The notes under the pieces are model-generated. The model made no database searches and was not told the origin of the DNA. It worked only from the letters and a program-made list of their open reading frames with translations. From positions 814,501-878,500 of the forward strand of contig NZ_JAOWPS010000002.1 in the NCBI RefSeq assembly GCF_025753795.1: DNA of 64,000 nucleotides, in the 5' to 3' direction. Both the position numbers and the translations under genes were made by a program. This document shows positions 8,776 through 17,140 of this stretch, one piece after another (the stretch's first letter is position 1; each line of letters begins with the position of its first letter). Source of the stretch: Mesorhizobium sp. YC-39 (GTDB lineage Bacteria > Pseudomonadota > Alphaproteobacteria > Rhizobiales > Rhizobiaceae).

Positions 8776-9633
8776 CTACCGGTTGGTGAACGCCTCGCGG
8801 ATTGCCTCTTCCATGCCGTCTATGGCCTCGCCGGAGGCGTTCGGATTGCGGCGCAGCACGACATTCGAAGCGTCGATGTCGCCAAACCCGTCGGCGGCGC
8901 TCAGCTCACGACAGCCGGCAGGTATGTTGCTGCGCGAGATCGGCGCGATCGCCAGCCCGGAGGTGACGGCGAGCTTGAGGCCGCCATTGGTATCGCTGGT
9001 ATAGGCGACGCGATAGGCGAGGCCGCGCTGCTCCAGCGATTTGATGGCGAAATCCTTGCACCAGCCGGCACGATTGTAGAGTGCGATCGGCACCGGCCGC
9101 TCCTCATGCATGTGATGCAGCTCCGACGTCACCCATACGGTCGGGTCCTGCATCAGCACCTCGCCGCCGGAAAGATCCTGCCATTCGAACACCACCGCCA
9201 GATCGAGCTCGCCAGCGGCGAGCGCCGCTACCTGTGCCCAGGAATGCGCGTAGCGGACGGTCACTTCGACCTGAGGATGGCGCTTGGCAAAGGCGCCGAG
9301 CGCGCGCGACAGGATGGCGTGGCCATATTCTTCCGGGATGCCGATGCGCACCGGCCCGCCAAGCGGCGCCGCGGCCATCGACGCCGCGGTCTCCTCGAGC
9401 AGCGACACGATGCGCCGGGCGTTGCCGATAAGCTCGCCGCCGCGCCGCGTCAGCGCCACGCCGCGCGAGCCGCGCTCAAACAGGCTGTCGCCGACCAGGC
9501 TTTCCAGCTTCTTCATCTGCATCGAAACCGCTGACTGGGTGCGGCCGGCCTGCTCGGCCGCCTTGGTGAAATTGCCGGTGTCGGCAACCGCGACGAAGGT
9601 GCGCAGCAGGTCGCTGTCGAGGATCGGCCGCAT
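8776..9633 (-). CDS. LysR-family transcriptional regulator
   Basis: A 285-aa regulator with an N-terminal winged helix (LLRTFVAVADTGNFTKAAEQ, then SAVSMQMKKLE, residues about 8-65) and a periplasmic-binding-protein-like effector domain. ATG at 9633 gives the family-typical start MRPILDSDLLRTF; the longer open frame upstream is not LysR-like. It is divergent from the DMT exporter gene, with a 20-bp palindrome in between, suggesting control of that exporter. Confidence 0.9.
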   Translation of the reverse strand: MRPILDSDLLRTFVAVADTGNFTKAAEQAGRTQSAVSMQMKKLESLVGDSLFERGSRGVALTRRGGELIGNARRIVSLLEETAASMAAAPLGGPVRIGIPEEYGHAILSRALGAFAKRHPQVEVTVRYAHSWAQVAALAAGELDLAVVFEWQDLSGGEVLMQDPTVWVTSELHHMHEERPVPIALYNRAGWCKDFAIKSLEQRGLAYRVAYTSDTNGGLKLAVTSGLAIAPISRSNIPAGCRELSAADGFGDIDASNVVLRRNPNASGEAIDGMEEAIREAFTNR

Positions 9634-9678
9634 GCTGTCTCGCCATAAGAAAATCTGATTGCAGGCATCATTCCAATT

Positions 9679-9698
9679 CGTTTGCAACATGTCAAACG
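9679..9698. promoter_or_regulatory. LysR-type palindromic operator candidate
   Basis: CGTTTG (9679-9684) and CAAACG (9693-9698) form a perfect inverted repeat with an 8-nt centre, 46 bp upstream of the LysR start. Size and position fit a LysR recognition site. Confidence 0.5.
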
Positions 9699-9776
9699 CG
9701 AGACGATAGTCTGTCCACCCATTGGATATGCAGCCGCGAAATCGGCCGCGGACCAATCTGAAGAGTCCTCACTCAT

Positions 9777-9809
9777 ACCCGCTGCCCGAAACGGTGGCGG
9801 GTTCTTTTT
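9777..9809 (+). terminator. intrinsic terminator in the leader of the DMT exporter gene
   Basis: ACCCGC (9777-9782) pairs with GCGGGT (9797-9802), followed by TCTTTTT. It is on the plus strand between the divergent LysR and exporter genes, so it would stop a transcript starting in the LysR-side gap before it reaches the exporter. A 27-codon open frame (9728-9811) ends on the U-tract but has no good ribosome site. This may be an attenuator or the end of a small RNA. Confidence 0.5.
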
Positions 9810-9812
9810 GAG

Positions 9813-9857
9813 GCATGTCGCCCAAAAGTGCGCAGCGATTTTGGGACAACGACATGC
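9813..9857. repeat. rhizobial palindromic intergenic repeat
   Basis: GCATGTCG (9813-9820) and CGACATGC (9850-9857) flank CCCAAAA/TTTTGGG, giving a nested hairpin of the kind scattered through rhizobial intergenic DNA. A second hairpin, ACAGGC (9871-9876) with GCCTGT (9902-9907), follows just before the exporter start. Confidence 0.7.
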
Positions 9858-9915
9858 ATAGAAACAAGAAACAGGCACGGTTTTCGGACCGCGCGCAGGG
9901 AGCCTGTGAAATCGC

Positions 9916-10866
9916 ATGCAGAACCGGATCGTCCTCGGCATGGCAAGTCTTTGCCTCGGCGTGCTGGTGTTCTCGCTCCAGGATCCGCTGGTCAAGGCCG
10001 TGTCGAGCACCTATCCGGTGACCGAGGTGATGGCCATTCGCTCGATCGTCGCCCTGCCGATCCTGATCTTCCTCGTCCATGCCGATGTCGGATTGCAGGC
10101 AATACTGTCGAAGCGGTTTGGCATGCTGACGGCGCGCGCCTTCATCCAGTTCTCGTCCTATACCGTCTACTATCTTGCGATCGCCGCCTTGCCATTGGCT
10201 GACGCTGTGGCGCTTTACTTCATGGCGCCGCTGTTCATCATGGCGCTGGCCGGACCCTACCTTGGCGAACATGTATCCTGGCGGACGCTAACAACCGTGC
10301 TGGTCGGCCTGCTCGGCGTGCTGGTGATGGTGCGGCCCGGCGCCGGTCTGTTCGACTGGGCAGCGCTGCTGTCGCTGGCCTCGGCGGCGCTTTACGGCTT
10401 TTCGCAGCTGATGGCCCGCAAGATCGGCGACACCGAATCCTCCACCGTCATGGCGTTTTACCAGAACGGCGCCTATCTGGTGGGTGCTGCGGTGGTCGCC
10501 GGACTGTTCTGGCTTGCTGGGGTAACCCACGCAGCACACCCGAGCCTCGAATTCCTCGTCAGGCCATGGATCTGGCCGACGACGGTCGACTTCCTGAAGA
10601 TGGGCGCCTGCGGCTTCGTCGCCGCCGCCGGGATGATCCTGCTGTCGCAAGCCTACCGGCTGGCGCCCGCCAACCGCGTCGCCACCTTCGAGTACACCGG
10701 CATCATCTGGACGCCGCTGTGGGGTTTCCTGTTCTTTGCCGAGGTGCCGCGAGCGACCACCGTCATCGGCGCCGCCCTCATCATCGGCGCTGGCCTGTTC
10801 GCGCTCAATGTCAGTCGACGCCGGATCGGCGAACCGGCAATTGCGGCGACCTGCGATCCCGCCTGA
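9916..10866 (+). CDS. DMT-superfamily (EamA) transporter
   Basis: A 316-aa inner-membrane protein with about ten hydrophobic segments arranged as two EamA repeats. The first spans about residues 5-140 (QDPLVKAVSS, PLADAVALYFMAPLF, GLLGVLVMVRPG) and the second about 150-300 (NRVATFEYTGIIWTPLWGFLFF). The drug/metabolite superfamily exports amino acids, nucleosides or drugs; the substrate is not evident. It is probably controlled by the divergent LysR regulator. Confidence 0.85.
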   Translation: MQNRIVLGMASLCLGVLVFSLQDPLVKAVSSTYPVTEVMAIRSIVALPILIFLVHADVGLQAILSKRFGMLTARAFIQFSSYTVYYLAIAALPLADAVALYFMAPLFIMALAGPYLGEHVSWRTLTTVLVGLLGVLVMVRPGAGLFDWAALLSLASAALYGFSQLMARKIGDTESSTVMAFYQNGAYLVGAAVVAGLFWLAGVTHAAHPSLEFLVRPWIWPTTVDFLKMGACGFVAAAGMILLSQAYRLAPANRVATFEYTGIIWTPLWGFLFFAEVPRATTVIGAALIIGAGLFALNVSRRRIGEPAIAATCDPA

Positions 10867-10871
10867 TCAGA

Positions 10872-10915
10872 GCATTTTGCAGCCAAATGGAATCATTTGG
10901 CGTCCGCATAAATGC
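10872..10915. repeat. palindromic repeat between convergent genes
   Basis: GCATTT (10872-10877) and AAATGC (10910-10915) enclose the hairpin CCAAATG/CATTTGG (10883-10900). It sits between the 3' ends of the exporter and response-regulator genes, where it could act as a bidirectional end structure. Confidence 0.6.
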
Positions 10916-10929
10916 GGCTAAACAAATAG

Positions 10930-11301
10930 TCAGGCGAAACAGGCGAGCGCCTGCTCGATCCGCGCGCGGATTTCGGCCAGCGTGAACGGTTTCTGCACGA
11001 CATCGCGAATGATGCCGTTCAGTTCCTCGGCGCGTTCGCGCTGGTCGGCATAGCCGGTCATCAGCATGATCTTCATTCCCGGAAACAGACTGGCCGCCGC
11101 CTTGGCCATCTCGATGCCGTCCATCTCCGGCATGCGGATGTCGGACAGGACGAGGTCGTAGCCGCCAGATGCGGCGCGGATCAGGGCAAGCCCTTGCGCA
11201 CCGTCGGCGGCGATGGCAACATTGTGCCCAGCGCGTTCGAGCGCGCGGGCGGCGAGGGTGCGGACGGACTCGTCGTCCTCGACGATCAGGAGCTTTGCCA
11301 T
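10930..11301 (-). CDS. single-domain response regulator (CpdR-like)
   Basis: A 123-aa receiver domain with no output domain. The acidic pocket is E8-D9-D10, the phosphorylated aspartate is D54 in LSDIRMPEMDG, T82 is the switch residue and K104 lies in VQKPF. Stand-alone receivers of this type in alphaproteobacteria include CpdR, a ClpXP adaptor in the CckA-ChpT pathway, but this assignment is inferred from size and style only. ATG at 11301 was chosen as it gives MAKLLIVEDD; it lies 64 nt downstream of hpt on the same strand. Confidence 0.85.
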   Translation of the reverse strand: MAKLLIVEDDESVRTLAARALERAGHNVAIAADGAQGLALIRAASGGYDLVLSDIRMPEMDGIEMAKAAASLFPGMKIMLMTGYADQRERAEELNGIIRDVVQKPFTLAEIRARIEQALACFA

Positions 11302-11365
11302 GGCGCGAATACTTGGCGGGGAAAAGTTGACTTTTCCTGAACTGCAACTGGCGTCGAAGACAAAT

Positions 11366-11908
11366 CTAAGCGTCGCCTTTGACGACACCGACGAAGGGCA
11401 ATTCGCGAAAGGCGTGGGCGACATCCATGCCGTAGCCGACGACGAAATAGTCGGGACAGTCGAAGCCGACATAATCGGCACTGAGCGCGGTCTGGCGCCG
11501 CATGCGCTTGTCGAGCAGCACGGCGATGGCGCAGCTTTTGGCGCCGCGCGACAACATCAGGTCGCGGGTGAAGGACAGCGTCTTGCCGGATTCGAGGATG
11601 TCGTCGATCAACAGCACGTCGCGGCCGGCGACTTCATTGTCGATGTCGCGCAGCACCCTCACCTCGCCGCTGGTGGTACCGGCGCCGTAGCTGGAGATAA
11701 AGATGAACTCGACCTCGGGGGACAGGCCGGCATCATGCATGGCGCGGATGAGATCGGCGGCGAAGATGAACGAGCCTTTCAGCACCGAAATCACCAGAAG
11801 ATCCTGGTAGTCGTGGCCGGCGATCTCCTTGGCCAGTTCCAGATTGCGGCGGGCGATCGCCGATGCCGAAAACAGGACTTCGATGTCCTTGCCGCGCACG
11901 ATTGGCAT
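11366..11908 (-). CDS. hpt: hypoxanthine phosphoribosyltransferase
   Basis: A 180-aa purine-salvage enzyme that makes IMP/GMP from hypoxanthine/guanine and PRPP. The PRPP-binding loop VLLIDDILESGKT is at 98-110, with an upstream flexible loop SSYGAGTTSGEV (72-83) and a base-binding C-terminus DYFVVGYGMD. Length is normal for the bacterial enzyme. It precedes the receiver-domain gene on the same strand and may be cotranscribed with it. Confidence 0.93.
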   Translation of the reverse strand: MPIVRGKDIEVLFSASAIARRNLELAKEIAGHDYQDLLVISVLKGSFIFAADLIRAMHDAGLSPEVEFIFISSYGAGTTSGEVRVLRDIDNEVAGRDVLLIDDILESGKTLSFTRDLMLSRGAKSCAIAVLLDKRMRRQTALSADYVGFDCPDYFVVGYGMDVAHAFRELPFVGVVKGDA

Positions 11909-11985
11909 TCTTCGCTTTCCCCAAATGACCGCCTGGGTATGTTGCTATTGAGGTCAGGCCGGCATCACCTGAATATCAACACACC

Positions 11986-12630
11986 CTAACTGGCGAAAGT
12001 GACCGAGACGGTCTTCACGCCGTTTCTAGGCACGTCGAGCCGGCTGGAAAAGCCAAATCTTTCGCCGGGCGCCAGCGGACGATTGGACGTCCCCAGCGTG
12101 TAGCGGGCGATGCGCCCGTCATTGCCGGTGACCCGGATTTCCAGTGGTGGCAATTGCGCAACCTTCGTCCCGTCATTGCTCGCCTCGGCATTGACGAGCA
12201 GCACCGGATCGGGGCCGGACGCATCGACGCGGGAGGTGACGCCGGAAATGCTGAGTGCGACACCGACCGGCTGCTCGACAGCCCAGAAGGGCGCATGGCG
12301 CACCAGCGCGTGGCCACCCGAGACCCAGAAGGCCGCAAAGGCAGCGCTGAGGCCGGCGATCCAGAAGATCGGCCCGCCGCGCGACGCCAGCGGCCGCTCC
12401 GCGGCGGCTTCGGGCTTACGCAACATGCCCATGCCTTCGATCGGTGGCGTGTCGATCACGCGCGAAGGCGGCGATGAAGGATCGATACCTGGAGCGGCGC
12501 CCGGCAGGACTTCGTAGTCGGCTTCGACAATATCATCGGCTGGACCACGCATGACGCGTTCCGGCACGACGGCCATATCCGTCATGATTTCGCCGGAAAC
12601 CGGGCGCGCGGTTCGATCCTCAGCCATCAT
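11986..12630 (-). CDS. single-pass membrane protein next to ftsE (DUF3426-like)
   Basis: A 214-aa protein with a disordered acidic/Pro-rich N-terminal part (1-85), one membrane segment near residues 88-106 (GPIFWIAGLSAAFAAFWVSGG), and a C-terminal beta-rich domain of about 100 aa. In related genomes the gene beside ftsE encodes a zinc-ribbon/DUF3426 protein. This product has no cysteines, so the N-terminal zinc ribbon is absent. ATG at 12630 or 12627 is possible, as is M16. Function unknown. Confidence 0.65.
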   Translation of the reverse strand: MMAEDRTARPVSGEIMTDMAVVPERVMRGPADDIVEADYEVLPGAAPGIDPSSPPSRVIDTPPIEGMGMLRKPEAAAERPLASRGGPIFWIAGLSAAFAAFWVSGGHALVRHAPFWAVEQPVGVALSISGVTSRVDASGPDPVLLVNAEASNDGTKVAQLPPLEIRVTGNDGRIARYTLGTSNRPLAPGERFGFSSRLDVPRNGVKTVSVTFAS

Positions 12631-12736
12631 GGCCCAGCACTACACCACTTGTTCGCTCTTCGTTTCTTTTGCGTAAACGGAAATGGTTAACGCTTCCCCT
12701 CCGGAATCCCTGTGACGAACCGAAAAACATCGAAAA

Positions 12737-12751
12737 TTAACCAAGGGTTAA
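12737..12751. promoter_or_regulatory. CtrA binding site candidate upstream of ftsE
   Basis: TTAA-N7-TTAA matches the full CtrA consensus exactly (12737-12740 and 12748-12751), and the second half reads TTAACCAT, a common CtrA half-site. It lies 71 bp before the ftsE start, where a cell-cycle regulator could act on division genes. Confidence 0.55.
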
Positions 12752-12821
12752 CCATGCCGGCCGATGGTCTTTTCCAGGAAAAGGCTGGCGTTTCGCCACC
12801 GCAAGTTTCAGGTCGTCGAAC

Positions 12822-13481
12822 GTGATCCGCTTCGAAAATGTCGGCCTCCGCTATGGCATGGGTCCGGAAATTCTCCGCGACATTTCCCTGCACATACCGG
12901 AGCGTTCCTTCCAGTTCCTGAGCGGGCCTTCGGGCGCCGGCAAGACGACGCTGCTGCGGCTTTTGTTCATGTCGCTCAAGCCGACGCGCGGGTTGATCAC
13001 CATCTTCGGCAAGGACCGCTCGCGCATCTCGCGCGCCGAACTGCCGCATCTCAGGCGGCGCATCGGCGTGGTGTTCCAGGACTTTCGCCTGCTCGACCAC
13101 ATGACGACCTACGAGAATGTCGCCTTGCCGCTGCGCGTGCGCGGGCGCGAGGAGATGAGCTACCGCACAGACGTCACCGAATTGCTGAAATGGGTCGGCC
13201 TCGGCGAACGCATGCATGTGCTGCCGCCGGTGCTGTCGGGCGGCGAGAAGCAGCGCGCCGCGATCGCCAGGGCGCTGATCGAGCAGCCCGAGATCCTGCT
13301 GGCCGACGAGCCGACCGGCAATGTCGACCCGCCATTGGCGCGACGCCTGCTCAGGCTGTTTATCGAACTCAACCGGCTGGGCACCGCGGTGGTGATCGCA
13401 ACGCACGACCTCGGCCTGATGGAGCAGGTCGACGCGCGGCGCATGATTCTGGCCGGCGGAAGGTTGGATATCTATGACTGA
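12822..13481 (+). CDS. ftsE: cell division ATP-binding protein FtsE
   Basis: A 219-aa ABC-type ATPase. Walker A GPSGAGKT is at 35-42, signature LSGGEKQR at 138-145, and Walker B ILLADEP at 158-164. It pairs with FtsX to relay septal signals to peptidoglycan hydrolases. The start is GTG at 12822 (MIRFENVGLRYG). Its 3' end overlaps ftsX by 8 nt, typical of translational coupling. Confidence 0.95.
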   Translation: MIRFENVGLRYGMGPEILRDISLHIPERSFQFLSGPSGAGKTTLLRLLFMSLKPTRGLITIFGKDRSRISRAELPHLRRRIGVVFQDFRLLDHMTTYENVALPLRVRGREEMSYRTDVTELLKWVGLGERMHVLPPVLSGGEKQRAAIARALIEQPEILLADEPTGNVDPPLARRLLRLFIELNRLGTAVVIATHDLGLMEQVDARRMILAGGRLDIYD

Positions 13482-14463
13482 CCTTCCCGCTGAACATCTC
13501 CAGGATCAGGGCATCGAAGAGACCGGGATAAAACCCCGCGCCCAGCGCAAGATGGCGCCGATCGTGCCGGCGCAGAACATCGCTGGCCGGGCGCTGGTGC
13601 TGGTGATCGCCATCATGACGTTCCTGTCCTGCCTGACCTTCGGCGCGGTGACGCTGGTGCGCGACACCGCCTCGGTCTGGGAGAACCAGATTTCGCGCGA
13701 GGCGACGATCCAGATCAAGCCGGTCGAAGGTCTCGACATGGAGGCTGCCCTCGCCCAGGCCTCCGGGATCGCCGGCGAATTTCCGGGCGTCAAGGCCACA
13801 AGGATCATCGACCGCGACGCCACGGCACGGCTTTTGGAGCCGTGGCTGGGCTCGGGTCTCAACATCGACGAACTGCCGGTGCCGCGTCTGATCATCGTCA
13901 CCATCGACGAGAACAACCCGCCCGACTTCGCCGCCATGCGCGCGGCGATCACACCGAAGCTGCCGAGCGCGTCCCTCGACGACCATCGCACTTGGGTCGA
14001 TCGTCTGGTCGCCATGGCCCGCACCACGGTGACCATCGGCATTGCCGTGCTGGCGCTGATGCTGTCGGCGACCGTGCTGACCGTGGTGTTCGCCACGCGC
14101 GGTGCCATGGCCGGTAATGGCCACATCATTGAGGTGCTGCATTTCGTCGGCGCCGAGGCGCGCTTCATCGCTCGCGAATTCCGCCATCATTTCCTGGTCA
14201 CCGGCATGAAGGGCGCGGCCGCCGGCGGTGCGGCGGCAATACTCGTCTTCATCGTCTTCTCATGGTGGTCGTCGCGCAACATGGCGACGCCGCAGGCCGA
14301 CCAGGCGACTGCCCTGTTCGGCAATTTCGCCATCGGTTCGGCCGGCTATTTCGGCGTCGCCCTCATGGTGCTGATCATCGGCGCACTGACGGCGGCGACC
14401 TCCCATGTCACCGTCGTTGCCTATCTCAGCGACATCGATGTTCGCCAGCCTGACGGCGGCTAA
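13474..14463 (+). CDS. ftsX: cell division protein FtsX
   Basis: A 329-aa membrane partner of FtsE. A cytosolic tail of about 40 aa precedes TM1 (residues about 44-66), an extracytoplasmic loop of about 110 aa, and three further membrane segments near 185-205, 245-265 and 285-310, the FtsX/MacB topology. The loop contains the usual FtsX-type sequence (GVKATRIIDRDATARLLEPWLG). It overlaps ftsE and ends at a palindromic repeat. Confidence 0.93.
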   Translation: MTDLPAEHLQDQGIEETGIKPRAQRKMAPIVPAQNIAGRALVLVIAIMTFLSCLTFGAVTLVRDTASVWENQISREATIQIKPVEGLDMEAALAQASGIAGEFPGVKATRIIDRDATARLLEPWLGSGLNIDELPVPRLIIVTIDENNPPDFAAMRAAITPKLPSASLDDHRTWVDRLVAMARTTVTIGIAVLALMLSATVLTVVFATRGAMAGNGHIIEVLHFVGAEARFIAREFRHHFLVTGMKGAAAGGAAAILVFIVFSWWSSRNMATPQADQATALFGNFAIGSAGYFGVALMVLIIGALTAATSHVTVVAYLSDIDVRQPDGG

Positions 14464-14508
14464 TGCATGCTGCCCAAAAATGGAAACCGGTTTTGACGAC
14501 GACATGCA
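14464..14508. repeat. palindromic intergenic repeat after ftsX
   Basis: TGCATG (14464-14469) pairs with CATGCA (14503-14508) around an A-rich/T-rich inner arm. It is the same class as the element at 9813-9857 and begins right at the ftsX stop codon. Confidence 0.6.
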
Positions 14509-14596
14509 CAAAAGGATCGATCACGGATGAAAACCTGCCGTAACGCAAAGTGCGACTTCGACCTACCAAAGGCCGCAATTCGGGGTTAACCATGAG

Positions 14597-15319
14597 ATGA
14601 TGGACGCGAGGGACTCGATCGATACGGCTGGACGCATGCCAGTTCTGGTCATGCTTTCGCGCGGCTTTGGCAAACTTGGCCGGCTAAATTCCATAATCCG
14701 TGTCTGCGCGTTTTCCGTGCTCGGGCTGATAGCGGTTTTTGTCGGCGGCTTTGCTCTCTTTGCCAATACTGTCAGCCATCTGACGACGCCGGCCAATCCG
14801 GCTAAGGCCGATGCCATCATCGTTTTGACCGGTGGCCAGTCGCGCCTTGACGCGGCGATGAGCCTGCTTGCATCCGGCAAGGGCGAGCGGCTGCTGATCA
14901 GCGGCGTGCACCCATCCGCCAGCCGCCGCCAGTTGCAGGCCGCGACCGGCGGCGACACGAAACTGTTTTCCTGCTGCGTCGACATCGACCGCGCCGCGCT
15001 CGACACGATCGGCAATGCCGAGGAAAGCGCCAAATGGGTGGAAGACCACGCCTACGGCACCGTAATCCTCGTCACCAATAACTATCACATGCCGCGCAGC
15101 CTGCTGGAAATGGGCAGGCTCTTGCATGGCGCCAAGCTCGAGCCCTATCCGGTGGTCAACACCAAACTCGACAATGGCGGCTGGCTGACCAAGCCCAAAG
15201 CGTTGCGCGTGCTGTTCACCGAATACAACAAGTATCTTCTGGCGCTGGCGCGCGGCATCGTACCGGTGAAGCCAACGCCTGACGGCATCGCGTTGGCCGA
15301 GGCCGCCGCACCGAATTAA
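14597..15319 (+). CDS. YdcF/ElyC (DUF218) family protein
   Basis: A 240-aa protein with one N-terminal membrane segment (about 35-57) and a DUF218 domain: ADAIIVLTGGQSRLDAAMSLL, then ERLLISGVHP and an AYGTVILVTNNYHMPRS motif. In E. coli the related ElyC and SanA act in envelope integrity. The particular role here is not known. A TTAACCAT half-site lies just upstream (about 14585-14592), the same sequence as the CtrA half-site near ftsE. Confidence 0.8.
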   Translation: MMDARDSIDTAGRMPVLVMLSRGFGKLGRLNSIIRVCAFSVLGLIAVFVGGFALFANTVSHLTTPANPAKADAIIVLTGGQSRLDAAMSLLASGKGERLLISGVHPSASRRQLQAATGGDTKLFSCCVDIDRAALDTIGNAEESAKWVEDHAYGTVILVTNNYHMPRSLLEMGRLLHGAKLEPYPVVNTKLDNGGWLTKPKALRVLFTEYNKYLLALARGIVPVKPTPDGIALAEAAAPN

Positions 15320-15347
15320 GCTGTCCCTGGGACCCGGAGTGGCAGCA

Positions 15348-15980
15348 TTATCCTTTGCCCGGAGTGCTTGGAATGCCGCGCAGGCGCGCGATCTCCTGTT
15401 CGAGCCATTCGATACGCTTGTCCCGCTCGGCCAGCGCCGCGGCCACATCAGACGCTTCGAAACGTTGCGGGATGTGCTGCGGGCAATTGGCATCCCAGGC
15501 CGAGACCGTGAACAGGATGATCTGCTCGGGGCGCGCCTTGTAACCCTCCGGCATCAGTTTCCCCATCAGCTCGGCGTCGTTCTCGATCACGCGCGCTTTG
15601 CCCCAGATCTTGATGCGCTGCCGGTGCGCATAGTCGATCAGGAACAGGAAGGCGCGCGGGTTGTCATCCAGATTGCCCTGGGTGATGAATTGCCGGTTGC
15701 CGGCGAAATCCGTGAATCCAATCGTCCGCTCGTCGAGCACCTTGAGGAAGCCGGCCGGCCCGCCGCGATGCTGGATGTAGGGCTGGCCCTCGCTATTGGC
15801 CGTCGAGAGGAAGACGCTGGTCTGCGCCTCGATGAAGGCGGCGAGATCGGGCGTGATGTCGGCTTGCCAGCCACCGCGCTCCTCGACCCGGGCATAGGCG
15901 GCGCGAGAGCCTTTGCGGGCCTGGATCGCCTTGACGGTCGGTGTAAAGGCGACGTCGCTGGTGAAAGCATGGGCGTTCAT
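15348..15980 (-). CDS. pyridoxamine 5'-phosphate oxidase-family flavoprotein
   Basis: A 210-aa protein with the split-barrel FMN-binding fold. It has FLSTANSEGQPYIQHRGGPAG, a strand typical of PPOX-like proteins, and a C-terminal segment with CPQHIPQRFEA resembling the family's YxQ/C-terminal FMN contact. ATG at 15980 has a strong AAGGAGG sequence upstream. It is divergent from a LysR gene, with two direct repeats in between. The substrate is unknown; PdxH itself is less likely because that family's PLP-binding residues are not obvious. Confidence 0.8.
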   Translation of the reverse strand: MNAHAFTSDVAFTPTVKAIQARKGSRAAYARVEERGGWQADITPDLAAFIEAQTSVFLSTANSEGQPYIQHRGGPAGFLKVLDERTIGFTDFAGNRQFITQGNLDDNPRAFLFLIDYAHRQRIKIWGKARVIENDAELMGKLMPEGYKARPEQIILFTVSAWDANCPQHIPQRFEASDVAAALAERDKRIEWLEQEIARLRGIPSTPGKG

Positions 15981-16030
15981 GGAAGCCTCCTTCAGGCAAA
16001 GTCTCGAACCATAGTCCATCCTAAATAGAG

Positions 16031-16087
16031 CCTTCCATCTTTCGGATGCAGATGGCAGATTTGCAATCTATCCTTCCATTTTCCGGA
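16031..16087. promoter_or_regulatory. two 16-bp direct repeats, candidate LysR sites
   Basis: CCTTCCATCTTTCGGA (16031-16046) and CCTTCCATTTTCCGGA (16072-16087) match at 14 of 16 positions and start 41 bp apart, close to four helical turns. They fill the gap between the divergent PPOX and LysR genes and the second copy ends 8 bp before the LysR ATG. Confidence 0.5.
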
Positions 16088-16094
16088 AGAACCT

Positions 16095-17006
16095 ATGGAT
16101 CGTTTCGAAGCCATGTCGCTTTTCGTCACCGCCGCGGAGACCGGCAGCCTTTCGGCCGCGGGGCGCCATTTCGGTATTCCGCTTGCAACGGTCAGCCGCA
16201 AGGTCTCCGACCTGGAGCGGCACCTGAACACGCGTCTCCTGAACCGCTCGACGCGGCGGCTGACGCTGACCGATGCCGGCCATGCCTATCTCGCCGCCTG
16301 CCGCCGCATTCTGGAGGAGGTCGGCGAGGCCGAGCGTGCCGCCGCCGGCGAATACAGCACCCCGACCGGCGAATTGATCGTCACCGCGCCGATCGTCTTT
16401 GGCCGCCTGCACGTGTTGCCGGTCGTCACCGGTTTCCTCGCAGCCTACCCCGACGTGGACATCCGCCTGACGCTTGCAGACCGGATAACCCAATTGATCG
16501 AGGAACATATCGATCTCGCCATCCGCATCGGCCAGCTTCCCGATTCAAGCCTGGTCGCCGTCCGCGTCGGCTCGATCCGTCGCGTTGTTTGCGCGAGCCC
16601 GGCCTATCTGGCCGAACACGGAACGCCAAAGACCCCGAACGACCTTGCCGCGCACAGCTGCATCGCCTTCGAGGGGCTGACCTCTCCGGCCACGTGGACC
16701 TTTGCCGCAGGCAAGACCGAACGCGCTGTCCCGATCCGCTCCAGGCTTCGGGTCAACACCGCGGAAGCAGCGATCGATGCGGCGATTGCCGGTGTCGGCG
16801 TGACAAGAGTGCTTTCCTACCAGATCGCCGCCGCGGTGCGCTCGGGTATGCTCTGCCCAGTGCTGGAAGCGTTCGAGCCGCAGCCATGGCCGGTGAACCT
16901 CGTGCATGCCGGCCAGGGCCTGCTGCCGGTAAAACTGCGCGCCTTCCTCGATTTCGCCGCCCCGCGCCTCAAGGAGCGCCTGGCGCAGGCCACGTGGCAG
17001 GCTTGA
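16095..17006 (+). CDS. LysR-family transcriptional regulator
   Basis: A 303-aa LysR protein. The N-terminal helix-turn-helix (MDRFEAMSLFVTAAETGSLS, then LATVSRKVSDLE) covers about 1-60, and the effector-binding domain follows from about 90. The start MDRFEAM and the PDxDIRL segment are typical of the large CrgA/DmlR-like subgroup. It most likely controls the divergent PPOX gene and itself through the direct repeats in the gap. Confidence 0.9.
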   Translation: MDRFEAMSLFVTAAETGSLSAAGRHFGIPLATVSRKVSDLERHLNTRLLNRSTRRLTLTDAGHAYLAACRRILEEVGEAERAAAGEYSTPTGELIVTAPIVFGRLHVLPVVTGFLAAYPDVDIRLTLADRITQLIEEHIDLAIRIGQLPDSSLVAVRVGSIRRVVCASPAYLAEHGTPKTPNDLAAHSCIAFEGLTSPATWTFAAGKTERAVPIRSRLRVNTAEAAIDAAIAGVGVTRVLSYQIAAAVRSGMLCPVLEAFEPQPWPVNLVHAGQGLLPVKLRAFLDFAAPRLKERLAQATWQA

Positions 17007-17140
17007 GGCAGGTGGTAGACCGGGAGAAGGAGCGGGCTGCGGCTCATTGCCGGCCAGACCGATCTCCGCCCATCGCGCCGTTTCCTTTTTGCCCGCGCTT
17101 GGTGTAACCAACGCACACTTCCTCACCGGGCACTTCCCAC

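Noticed and set aside
9728-9811. 27-codon open frame as a true leader peptide
   Set aside because: No ribosome site and no run of one regulatory amino acid; mentioned only as part of the leader.
12400-12630. Gene beside ftsE as an intact zinc-ribbon protein
   Set aside because: The predicted product has no cysteine residues.
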